A program made the translations under genes and the position numbers. This document shows, piece after piece, positions 49,601 to 58,608 of a stretch of DNA of 64,000 nt. Below the pieces are notes generated by a model. It did not search any database. It saw only the letters and a list, made by a program, of their open reading frames with translations, and was not told the DNA's origin. Source of the stretch: Enchytraeus crypticus (lineage: Eukaryota > Annelida > Clitellata > Enchytraeida > Enchytraeidae); the NCBI GenBank assembly GCA_905160935.1, contig CAJHZI010000683.1, positions 1 to 64,000 on the forward strand. Direction: 5' to 3'. Each line of letters starts with the position of its first letter. Position 1 is the stretch's first letter.

Positions 49601-51963
49601 TGATATCGCTTTCGAGTGAGGAAACTGACGTTAACATCGGCTTTACTAGCCTTTTTTTACGACACATTTTCCATCTACCACAAAACCACTACAACGCTCT
49701 TTACTCGCCGGCAGTGCTCGGCGTTCAATCTCTCACACAACAACAGCAGACGTTTAGAACTTCTGTGAAGACGAATGGTCGTGAAGATCCTGAAGTGCTT
49801 CTGTATATAAATATACTGACATAATTAAGTAGCAAAATAAATTAGAAAGTATATTATTTGTTATCGATGTAATAATTTTTTATTCCCTTATGTAAGCCTA
49901 TATGAAAGAAAGAATTATCGTATAGTATTACCTGTTTTTATTTTATATATTTCAGTGACAGCTTGTTTAAGAAAATTAGATCAACGACGGCTTGGTCAGC
50001 AGAGAGATACCAGGTAAATCTCAGGATTATTACTTCAATGATCCTAGCATTGATCGTCATCATCATCATCATCATCATCTTCTTCTTCTTCTTCTTCTTC
50101 TTCCCTTGTATCCCCGTTTAACTAGGTTCGGGATACGAATAGACTGTCTCAAATCCTCTCTATCCTACATCATATCATCCATCAGTCAGTCCACCTTTAG
50201 TGAATTTTCCGTTCTTCAAAATTTTAGTAACAATTTCTGGAGTCTAGGCGCTCACTAACCGAATATCCTTTCTGACGTTGGTGTGGGTCTTAGTGCTTTA
50301 GTCGCCTTCTACGACACGCGCAGTCACCGGGTGGTCAATTCTTCCAAAAACCCGGACACTACACGGGGATCTCATAGCACTGATATTGTACTTAAAATAA
50401 CTTCTCCAGCAAGAACAACAACAATTTGAACTAAGCTACTGACAACATCGAGCAGAACTTAATCTAATCCAGTACTTAATCTAATCCAGTACTTAATCTA
50501 ATCCAGTACTTAATCTAATCCAGTACTTAATATATTCCAGTACTTAATCTAATCCAGTACTTAATCTAATCCAGTACTTAATCTAATCCAGTACTTAATC
50601 TACTCCAGTACTTAATCTAATCCAGAACTTAATCTAATCCAGTATTTAATCTATTCCAGAACTTAATCTAATCCAGTACTTAATCTAATCCAGTACTTAA
50701 TCTAATCCAGTACTTAATATAATCTAGTACTTAATCTAATCCAGTACTTAATCTAATCCAGTACTTAATCCATGCCGATTTGAAAAAAAACTGCAATTCT
50801 GTGCAAAATCAAAATCCCGCAAAGTAGTCTAATTAAGTTTTGGGAATTACTGAGAAGAGGTTTAAGTGCTGGTATCATCGCATGATAAAAGCAGTCGTTG
50901 ATCGTTGCCTTAAAGACAGAAGTTCTTAAGCCAATGAATCGACTAAATCATGGACAACTACATAACGTAGTAACTAATGAACTAATGTCAACCGCATATC
51001 CAATTAAGAATTTGTCTGAGAAATTGTGTCAAAATTATGAAATTATTGGTTAATTGAAGATGGTTTTTCAGTCACTGCATTGCAATCTAAGATATGCGAT
51101 TTCCACCAGTGCTAACTGAGTCAAAGATCAGATGTACTGAGATTTAAAATGGTGTAATTGTTTTAATTGGTGCTATATTTTCAGAATATATTTCAAGAAA
51201 AGTTTTATAAGTCCCAGTCGTCCAGTGGAGATGGTAAGAGTGTGGAACAAGTGATGAAGGAGAATCTGCTGAAGCTCGACGTGTACTTCACTGATATGAC
51301 AACGGAGCACAACGATCAAGTGCCTGTCTATGACGTGAGTGTTTATAGCTAACTCCTCATAAAAGTGTGACGATTCATTGTCAAGGTTGAACTTTATAGC
51401 CAATAGGAAATAAATAAGCAGACACAAGAAGGTGAAGGCCGGATGCAGTTTGTTGGCACGCAAATGCTGTTTTTATATTGTCAATCCTAGCAGTTTGATC
51501 TTAAAAGCACAAAATAATCGTTTTCAATGTGTTTATTTCTTATTAAGAGACAGGATAAAATGATAAAATGCTTTGCAGCCGTATGTAATCATCAGCTTCT
51601 AAGGTGTAAATCCCAATGCAAATGTCAATTTAAGAAACATTTTATACTTTTCTTGTAATTATCATTGTGTTTGTTTTTCTTTGGCGCAAATTTTTATAGT
51701 CTTCGGTCTATACCCTATAGGCGCTGCGGCAGATCTCTAACATTAGAGGAAGCCTTGGGCTGTGGTTTGTTAACAGTACAACGTATTAACTTCATCGATG
51801 TTTATAATTACAGGCGCTATGGCTGATCTCTAACATTGGAGGAAGCCTTGGGCTGTGGTTTGGTTGTGCAATCATGACGCTGTTTGAAGTTCTTGAGTTC
51901 CTCGCAGACGTCCTGGTTGTCTTATCTCAAAAGTTCTCCAAACAACCTGGAGCGAACCGTTAA
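40563..51963 (+). CDS. Channel gene B: tandem paralogue of A, DEG/ENaC with C-type lectin and mucin-like domains (13 exons, 837 aa)
   Basis: Predicted join: 40563-40719, 41258-41509, 42303-42456, 43258-43490, 44142-44910, 45753-45862, 46672-46835, 47368-47478, 47961-48093, 49388-49460, 49956-50013, 51185-51334, 51814-51963 (2514 nt, in frame). Seen: His-Gly at residues 43-44; TM1 about 58-80; FPAVTICNMSPVKRS; basic KRRRKR at 130-135; CTLD about 137-265; Thr-rich repeat stalk about 271-385; Cys cluster 412-427; GFTMQELILQC; TMGNCYIFNSG; NIMPFPEDDG; SPYGEC; TCQKTCYQ; TM2 about 797-818. The layout, splice phases and lengths of exons 7-11 equal gene A, so the two arose by tandem duplication. The protein is shorter mainly because the stalk is shorter. 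Expected role as for gene A; A and B could co-assemble in one trimer (inference). Confidence 0.88.
40741..40920 (-). mobile_element. LINE 3' end (family alpha) with (GA)n tail
   Basis: (CT)n at 40741-40797 is followed by TTAGTGCACTGCTTACTGGC and the minus-strand tail. It starts 22 bases after the gene B exon 1 donor. Confidence 0.8.
41533..41690 (-). repeat. SINE-like repeat (family 3), truncated
   Basis: ATCATCATC tract then TTCCCTTGAATCCCAGTTTA and AGACTGTCTCAAATTCTCTC, matching 50055-50200. Gene B intron 2. Confidence 0.6.
42303..43490 (+). CDS. Gene B exons 3-4: C-type lectin-like domain
   Basis: Exon 3 (42303-42456) reads TYICPTGWTLYTTNCYKS, then NYDNAQLDCKNNQSSLASIA and EWNFIT. Exon 4 (43258-43490) reads NKNYWIGLHK, TYWTDGNPSTYRPPW, NPNTKYNCIDY, LYDDDC and YYICKKS. 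The six cysteines, the SLASI loop, the WIGL motif and the terminal YICKK are textbook long-form CTLD. As in gene A the EPN/QPD position is altered (PTNPN) and WND is replaced by YDDDC, so sugar specificity cannot be read off. Phases (1, 2, 1) match gene A. Confidence 0.9.
42457..43257. other. Gene B intron 3
   Basis: 42550-42800 holds a diverged repeat with GAGCCCAGGATTCAAACCC (B-box-like), perhaps an old family 2 SINE. The rest is unremarkable. Confidence 0.4.
43660..43800 (-). repeat. (ACT)n/(AAT)n tract attached to a family 5 SINE end
   Basis: Trinucleotide tracts 43660-43742, then AAAGGTTTAAAGTCCGTTCC and GATGTCAGGGACATTA, the inverse of GGACGTTAAACCTTT. Gene B intron 4; the remainder to 44141 is AT-rich. 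Confidence 0.6.
44142..44910 (+). CDS. Gene B exon 5: 21-nt-repeat mucin stalk, Cys cluster and finger helix
   Basis: Acceptor TTAAATTGCAG, donor AG|GTATGT, 769 nt. From about 44156 to 44500 the exon is a tandem repeat with a 21-nt period encoding TTTSKIA or TTTSKIE, about 16 units, some degenerate. Nearly every unit offers several Thr/Ser O-glycosylation candidates. Downstream, 44579-44626 encodes CCCFHC....CCQC. The tail (EKFSEILAELNLEVKAAMGF then TMQELILQC, CDLE) is the native finger helix that leads into exon 6. An antisense frame and a Gln/Leu-rich frame over the repeat are artefacts of periodicity. Confidence 0.9.
44156..44500 (+). repeat. Coding 21-nt minisatellite of the gene B stalk
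   Basis: About 16 in-frame units of ACTACTTCAAAGATTGCAAC type, unit variants differing mainly at GCA/GAA (Ala/Glu). The length preserves frame at every unit. Confidence 0.92.
45114..45243 (+). mobile_element. tRNA-derived SINE (family 2)
   Basis: GGCTGGAGCCAGTGGCGAAG, B-box GGGTTCAAATCCCGGGC, CTTTCGAGTGAGGAAACTGA, AGCTTTACC. Gene B intron 5. Confidence 0.8.
45753..47478 (+). CDS. Gene B exons 6-8: core DEG/ENaC ectodomain
   Basis: Exon 6 (45753-45862) encodes RDFDHYFNPTMGNCYIFNSG. Exon 7 (46672-46835) encodes GLRLILNINQDNY, AGIRVAINDQ, NIMPFPEDDG and PGFETEIGISK, very close to ASIC-type sequences. Exon 8 (47368-47478) encodes IGVTRLPSPYGECDPDLEKD. Phases 2/1, 1/0, 0/0. Exon 7 is preceded by a (GATGAT)n tail of a SINE-like repeat about a dozen bases from its acceptor. 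The exon 8 acceptor has a weak pyrimidine tract, but frame and length (111 nt, as in A) support it. Confidence 0.87.
45896..46128 (+). mobile_element. tRNA-derived SINE (family 1), near full length
   Basis: CATCTCAATAGCCTAGGC..., B-box GTGTTCGAATCCCAGCCG, ending CACTATAATGCGTGTTTAC. Gene B intron 6. Confidence 0.85.
46330..46660 (+). repeat. SINE-like repeat (family 3) with long (GAT)n tail
   Basis: CGTAAAAGGCGACAAAGCAC, CCAACGTCAGAAAGG, then (GATGAT/GGTGAT/GACGAT)n from 46526 to 46660, twelve bases before the gene B exon 7 acceptor. Confidence 0.75.
46836..47367. other. Gene B intron 7: no feature seen
   Basis: AT-rich. A long antisense frame over 47200-47550 covers exon 8 on the wrong strand and is a shadow. 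Confidence 0.5.
47768..47946 (+). mobile_element. tRNA-derived SINE (family 1), 5'-truncated, abutting the exon 9 acceptor
   Basis: Begins inside the B-box region (CGTGTGTTCGAATCCCAGCC) and ends AATGCGTGTTTAC at 47946; the exon 9 acceptor ATACTTTCAG ends at 47960. Confidence 0.85.
47961..51963 (+). CDS. Gene B exons 9-13: cysteine-rich palm/knuckle, thumb-to-TM2 segment, TM2 and stop
   Basis: Exon 9 (47961-48093): TCQKTCYQTNLIETCRCYDA. Exon 10 (49388-49460): IVCRYNVSLQFGTNQLKCHC, then PNRCR. Exon 11 (49956-50013): SDSLFKKIRSTTAWSAERYQ. Exon 12 (51185-51334): NIFQEKFYKS...KENLLKLDVYFTDM. Exon 13 (51814-51963): ALWLISNIGGSLGLWFG, then TM2 and stop TAA at 51961-51963. The pore motif reads G-C-A (residues 805-807). 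A tRNA-derived SINE ends about 15 bases before exon 9, and a broken copy of the exon 13 start lies at about 51717-51769. Confidence 0.88.
48137..48310 (-). repeat. SINE-like repeat (family 5)
   Basis: AAGAATTTAACGTCCGGTTC, CATAAGGTAATGTCAGGGAC, ACAAACAGGCGCCAAATCAC, AGCGAGATCAAAACAGTGCA. Almost the same sequence returns at 63758-63925. Gene B intron 9; the rest of this intron up to 49074 holds nothing recognised. Confidence 0.7.
49075..49182 (+). mobile_element. LINE 3' end (family alpha)
   Basis: GATCCACTCGTAGGTGGACA ... CCATGGACCTACCAGTAGGC then AGTGCACTAAAAGAG. Very short. Confidence 0.65.
49588..49655 (+). repeat. Partial family 2 SINE
   Basis: GGGCTCGCCGTCACTGATAT, CTTTCGAGTGAGGAAACTGA. 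Gene B intron 10. Confidence 0.6.
50055..50375 (-). repeat. SINE-like repeat (family 3) with (ATC)n(TTC)n tract
   Basis: Fullest copy: trinucleotide tract, CCCGTTTAACTAGGTTCGGG, AGACTGTCTCAAATCCTCTC, CTAACCGAATATCCTTTCTG, TTTAGTCGCCTTCTACGAC, CACGCGCAGTCACCGG. Confidence 0.7.
50455..50772. repeat. 17-bp (ACTTAATCTAATCCAGT) minisatellite
   Basis: About 18 direct units in gene B intron 11, without spacers. Confidence 0.9.
51717..51769 (+). pseudogene. Partial tandem copy of gene B exon 13 (pseudo-exon)
   Basis: The stretch after CCTATAG repeats the acceptor and first about 50 bases of exon 13 (51814 onward) with a few changes: GCGCT, ATCTCTAACATT, GGAAGCCTTGGGCTGTGGTT are shared. Translation in the same frame keeps ALxxISNIxGSLGLWF before diverging to VNS and an early stop. 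It lies 97 bases upstream of the true exon and has a plausible AG acceptor. Confidence 0.75.
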
Positions 51964-52254
51964 TTTGATTGAAATTCTTTGGTTCAGATGGTTACACTCA
52001 CGACACACCGCATGTGCTACAGAGTTTCCTTGCCTGTAGTTTTTGCCATAGTATCATTCATTATTTGACCTTTACTTCATGATTAATTGTAATCTTCCAC
52101 TTCGATTGCGCAATGATGCAGTCCGTGCGAATTTAAGAGTTAACTCACAACACCATGAGGAATTTTTCATATAATGTTGTAAACACTCGGCCTTCCAAGG
52201 TGGTCACTCACTCAAATACTACCTGATTCCGACATTGCTTAACTTCGTTTAATG

Positions 52255-52700
52255 ACGAGTAGATAAACCAATACCGCCACCGCTCCCTCCATTACTCTAC
52301 AGTATTGTCAGTGGCACTGTGGTTTCTGGCCTTTTGAGATATTATATAATTATCATAGGTTTATCTTTTTGTATAAATCAATGATTTCAAATGGTTTAAC
52401 TGAGAATTCAGTGGCTGATTATGATGACTACTTGGACTATGTAACCATTAAAAGAAAATATTCAATTGAGATTCAAAACTCATTGGCCTGTATCAGGTAT
52501 AAATTTTGGAATTATTTTAAAGAGATATTGGCATAGCTAATACTAATGACATTTAAGAAGAGTTTGAGTTTGGTACTTTAGTTATATATGTTTACTTTCT
52601 TTATTTTCTTTATATTGATTTATGTTGTGTTTATGTTGTGTTTGATTTCTATTGTATGTGTTTCTTACTACCATGAATTTGGTGAAATAAAGAACATATT
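52255..52700 (+). mobile_element. LINE 3' fragment (family gamma)
   Basis: Encodes QYCQWHCGFWPFEILYNYHR and DYDDYLDYVTIKRKY, parallel to 4216-4370, then a 3' UTR with ACCATGAATTTGGTGAAATA. Downstream of gene B, same strand as the copy upstream of gene A. Confidence 0.65.
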
Positions 52701-54306
52701 GGGACTAATTGTTAAAATTAATTTCTTATTCGATCAAATTCTTAAATTAGAAAACAAAGAAGAATTAATGAACGATTACTATGCACAATTATTTATCGAT
52801 TGCTAACACAACTAATAAATTTACATTAAAATAAGTAAATAAGTTAATTTGCACGATTAATACGTTGTGTTGTCTAATTTAATTACAAAATAATTAAAGA
52901 AAATGCATTAATATTTTCCTTAAGCAGATAACCGACATTCTAATATATTAACTATAGACTACACAAAGTCAAAACAATGCAATTAGTTTTGACCTTAATC
53001 GTGTCTATGGGGAGCCTACATGTATAGCTATAGAGCCGGTATCCATTTCTTTATCTTGTTCTTCCTATAACGGTGTAGTTGCTTTGATTTTTTTTATACA
53101 GTTATTAAATTTAATTATTCTGCACTAAACAGCGTTTACTATATAATATATAATTATATTCATCAATCATGATTATAAACTTCGAATTTTATCGATTAAC
53201 GGCATTAACAATTTCGATATAGTGCATCAATGCAGCATGATATCGCTGTAAGCAAAATCCAGATAACCAGTCCAAAGTAAAGGAACTTAATATCAATCTT
53301 TATTTCACCAAAAGGTGGTTTAGGCGCAGGTTGCTGCTCATGGACACTGAGCAGCGACCTGCGGTTCAGTTTACAATCTATTACATGTACATGCAGAGAA
53401 TACATATGTCAAATAAATAACTGGATTTCTCAAATCAGATCTATAGTAAACTTAGTTGAAAATCAAATTTAAAATCAATATTTTCTACGGTCGAAAATAC
53501 ATCCTAGCGATAACATCGTTAAGGCTCGTCTGTGATTGGTTAGATTTGGTGACCTCATTTCTCTGACCACCGCAATTAAAATATAAACAATGCTTGTTTA
53601 CACGATCAGCTGATCGGCAGGTCTAGTTATATTTCCCTAATGAAACATAACATAAATGCGATAATGTGATAGACTATTGCATTATTAGACTATTGTTGTT
53701 TTAGTGACATCTCTGCACTAGTTAGCTTCTTTAGCAAAGTCACTGTCAGATATATTATATAGTATAAGATCGGCCATTCTTATTAACGATCCAATCGCTT
53801 TTAACCATGTTGTGATGATTTCAGTTCCCTATTTGCAATCATCAACAGAGAAGCAAATCTGTAGGCAATGTCATAAATTTTCATTGACAGCTGATAACTC
53901 ATTTAGTCATAAAGAAGTCTTCATCAGTCTCTCCTACCATGACATTTAATGGATGTCTCAAATCGCAAGCACTTGAGCTCTTTGTAGTCGTTTTCAACAA
54001 ATTCTTTTTGTTCATATACATCTCCTGGCAGGTGCAGATTCTGCTTGGCACTTCCTTGTCATTTGATTTAGATCTAAAGGCTGTTTTTTAAATATTCACT
54101 CACATTCTATTCAATTTTGTAACAATATTTTATGCTGTGCTGGTCTGTCACGAAACATTTTAAGCTAAGACTAACAATTAACTGTCATGATATATTAGAA
54201 CCTACCATTGACTGCCATTGTTAATGTCAGTGCCTGTAAATATTCTGTTGTAGAATTTAAAGTTTAAAATCACATTATCTGAGATATTTCAATTTTTTAT
54301 TTAAAA
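52701..54306. other. Intergenic region before lanosterol synthase
   Basis: 53215-53365 is a minus-strand LINE beta fragment (GGTGGTTTAGGCGCAGG, GCTCATGGACACTG). An ATTGGTT (inverted CCAAT) lies at 53535-53541. I see no convincing TATA or sterol-response element near 54307. Confidence 0.45.
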
Positions 54307-57300
54307 ATGTCCTGGTTTAGTAAACCTTTCAAGTATGCAAACAATTTAAGAAGGAGTCGCGGTGCTCCTCGCGTAACTAAACCGGCGACAGATTTGACGA
54401 AGTGGTTTTTGACGAATGTGGATGGAAGACAGACGTGGGAATACTTGCCTGAACCTGGTGGAAGAGATCAAACGATACTAGAAAAATACTCCCTAGGACT
54501 TGATGTGGTGCGTATATATGTAAATATAGACACAATGCAGTGTCTGTATTTAAGTTGTGTGTATTTACTGTATGAAATGTTATAGTATCCATTTACTGAC
54601 AATTATTTATTTAACTGATGTTTGCTATACATAGGGTATAGTATGTCTGTATTTAATCGAGAGATTCATTCATTGTTTGTGTTAAACGGATACATATACC
54701 TTGCCTATATTGAAATGATTTTTATTTCCTATATTTCAGCAATGCTTATTTATGGCCTTAAAATGATAGGTAGGCCTATTCATTGTCTGTATAGAAATAA
54801 ATGACATGTGTATATGTTGTATACTGGTTTATGAAATGGACTTTAAATTTATATTATTAATAGTAGGATATTATTTTATTGTTAATAATATAATTGTATT
54901 ATCCATATTATAATTTTATTTTTAATGATAGGATTGCCTATATGTAAAAGGAATTGTCTGTTAAAATTATCAAATCTATTTTTCAGTTAGCTATAGTTTA
55001 TTGACCTCATTTTCTATTAGAAATAATTTACCAACTATATACGTGTAGAGATATATGTTTTGAATTCTTTATTAATCTTTTAAAATTAATTTTCATGCTG
55101 GTCTGATTGTTTCCCTTTCCCCACCATAGACATAATCAATCAACCCTGACTATTTTTTATCACTGGACTGGCTTTCGTTTAAGACCTTACTTCTCTTCAG
55201 CACATTTCTGTTGCAGATTGGTCTGGGTGATTTGATCTGTAGTGATGTGTGCTGTGGAGATGTCCCTGACATCATCTCTGGATGATGAAATGGACGTTAA
55301 ACCTTTATTATTATTATTATTATTGTTATTTTTATTTCAGAGTGATGTAGCTCCATCGTTACCTCCACCGAGCAGTGTTGAGGAGGCGGCATACAACGCG
55401 GTGAAGTTCTACAGCAGATTGCAGGCTGAGGACGGGCACTGGGCGGGGGACTATGGGGGTCCGTTGTTTCTTATGCCAGGTAGTTTATATCCTGCAGCAA
55501 AATTAATTATTAATTTAATACTGCGTTTTGCTATTGGAGATTAAGCAGATGATTTTCATTTCCTATATTTATTTCTTCAGTGTTGTGCTCGGGTGTGGTT
55601 GGACCACTGCAGAATAGGACAACCACAAACAATCTGCTGCATGTGCGTAAGAGGCGACTAAGGCAGGAGCTGAGATGGCTAGGGGGAACCATCTGTTGTG
55701 GTTGGTAACGTAGGACTGCTGATAATGCAGCGCTATTGATATCATTTCAATGGTTTGTGTTGTGGTTGGTAAAGGCAAGCCTACTGATAATACAACACTG
55801 TTGATATCATTTCAATGATTTTTGTTGTGGTTCGTAGTGCAACACTGTTGATATAACTTCAATGGTTTTTGTTTTGATTGGTAATGCAGGCCTACTTATA
55901 ATGCAACGCTATTGATATCATTTCAATGATTTTTGTTGTGGTTGGTAGTGCAGCGCTATTGATATAATTTCAATGGTTTTGTTTTGGCTGATAATGCCGG
56001 GCTACTGATAATGCAACACGGTTAATATAATTTCACTGGTTTTTGATGTGGTTGGTAACGCAGGTCTGCTGATAGCCTGTCATGTGACGGACACACCATT
56101 CAGTGAGGAGCAGCGACTAGAGATGATCAGATATCTGCGCTCTGTCCAGTGTCCTGATGGGGGCTGGGGGCTGTGAGTACTTCTTCTTCTTCTTCTTACT
56201 GGTTCTTTAAAAAAATAGTAATAAAGCTGGTAAAGCTAAGGTAATGTCTGTTTCCTCACTCGATAGCGATATCAGTGACGGGTGAGCCCAGGATTTGCAC
56301 TCACACCTACTGATCCTCAATAGCTGTAAAACCACACTAAAATCAAGGTTAAGTGTCAATTTTATGCCTTAAAATCATGTTAGTTATGAAGCGACAGATT
56401 AAGTTCAATAACTAGGACAGCTAAGACTTACCATGAGCGGCTGTGAAATGATTTGTATATGTGTATGCAATACAAATTTAATATAAGGTGTGTTGCGAGC
56501 ATTGATGGTTATACATTACAATCTTTCTTTGTAACAGCTAACAATTGTTAGGCTACTGGTAATTAGAATCTTTCAATGTATTAGCTCGTGATTGGCTGCT
56601 GGTAATTGCAATCTTTCAATGAATTAGCTCGTGATTGGCTGCTGGTAATTACAATCTTTCAATGTATTAGCTCGTGATTGGCTGCTGGTAATTACAATCT
56701 TTCAATGAATTAGCTCGTGATTGGCTGCTGGTAATTACAATCTTTCAATGAATTAGCTCGTGATTGGCTGCTGGTAATTACAATCTTTCAATGAATTAGC
56801 TCGTGATTGGCTGCTGGTAATTACAATCTTTCAATGAATTAGCTCGTGGTTAGCTACTGGTACACTGTGGATGTTGTAATTTTTGGCAGACATACCGAAG
56901 GACCGCCCACTGTATTCGGCTGTTGTCTCAATTATGTGGTTATGAGGTTGCTCGGTGTTCCTGCCAGTGACCCTGACCTTGTTAGAGCAAGAGATCTACT
57001 GCATAAGCTTGGTATGAGAATCTACTATATTTTGTTTAATGTTCTCTTTAGTTTTTATTTAGGCTTAGTTTTCGTTAATTACAATTCAATCCAGGATGTC
57101 TTAATAGTGTAAGGATAACGTCCTGAATTTTTAATGACAAATCCTGAGATGAATTAAACATTCGTGGGTTCGAATCCCAGCCGCGCTGATCTGAGAGTAA
57201 AATCTCAGACATTCACTGGACTGGTTACACGGAAAATGGACTTAACTGTATAACAGTTTAAATACGTGGTATTAAGTGATAGATATCAAAACAGTCGATC

Positions 57301-58570
57301 ATTTCACTATAATGCTCGTTTACTTTACATTTATTTTTTTAAATTTTATATTTTGTTATTTTGGAATGTGAAAATTTTTTTCATAATTAATACTATGCCG
57401 ATCATGTAGATGATATTCAGTTTTTTTCAGGTAAATGTACTTAATTTCAGTTTTATTTCTTATTTATTTAAATTTATTAAACTGTACTTAAATTTGTATT
57501 AATTATGGTTTAAAGCATCATTTTAATTAATATATGGATAAAAAATATATTTATGAATAATAATTAACTACTACTAATATTATTATTATATTATTATACT
57601 AATTAATTATTATTAACAATGAATAAGTACATGCAAAATTATTGCTAATTATTAACAATAATAAATGAATTAAATTATAATTACTTTCATTCCCCTGGTT
57701 CTCTAAAATGCCCATGTAATGCACAGGTGGGGCTGCGGGAATTCCCTCTTGGGGAAAGTTTTGGCTGGCCGTGCTGAACGTTTACAGCTGGGATGGGATG
57801 CACAGCCTGCTGCCTGAAATGTGGTTTGTTTTGTAATAACTTTCTCTCTCTCTCTTAGTGCACTGCCTACTGGCAGGTCCATGGTATATAACGCATCAAC
57901 TCTTCTCTTTCTTCCGTTTTCCTTTTCATGCCCACATACGAGTGTATCGATAAATCATCAAATCATCTATAAAATTCCTTTTAATATGCCATTATTCTTG
58001 GGGGATTCTGCTTATTTGACAAGGTGGGCCACCTGTGCCTTCGCTTCCCTGTGCCTTCGTTAGCTTCGTCTAACATTTATTGGGTAGGGGCGTCATTTCT
58101 GAGAAAACAATCCTATTGAACCAAAGAAAAAAATCCTGTTTACCCAAACAACTTTAGTTAATAACTTTAGTTTACTTACATTACAGGAACATAAGTCAGT
58201 CTCCTTAAGGATATAATTTAGTAGGTCTGCTGTAGGGTATTTAGATATGGAGAAGAGTGGAAAGGATTAGCTGGACTAAAGAGTTGCAACTGAAGAAGTC
58301 TTGAAAAGAGTTGCTACAGATAGACTGTTTATAAATGCTAAAAGAAATAGGAAGAAGAGTTGGATAGAACACATTCTTAAGGGATATAGTTACTAAAGGA
58401 GGTCATGGTAGGTAGAATGGAAGAAAAGAGAAGCATTTGAAGATTGAGAATAGGGATATTGAATGTTTAATGATTTAAAGATCTATTCGTATGTGGACAT
58501 GAAGAGAAAAGCTGAAGACAGGGAAAAGTGGAGGCGTTATATAGTATGAGCCTGCATGTAGCCAGTGTAC

Positions 58571-58608
<38 letters not shown>

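Noticed and set aside
37540-50772. Regular direct repeats (37540-37878, 50455-50772) as possible CRISPR arrays
   Set aside because: Units are head-to-tail with no unique spacers, and the genome is clearly eukaryotic.
33590-57190. GGTTCGAATCC sequences as tRNA genes
   Set aside because: They recur in several near-identical copies of about 230 bp with a common non-tRNA 3' part, and no cloverleaf acceptor stem closes around them, so they are tRNA-derived SINEs.
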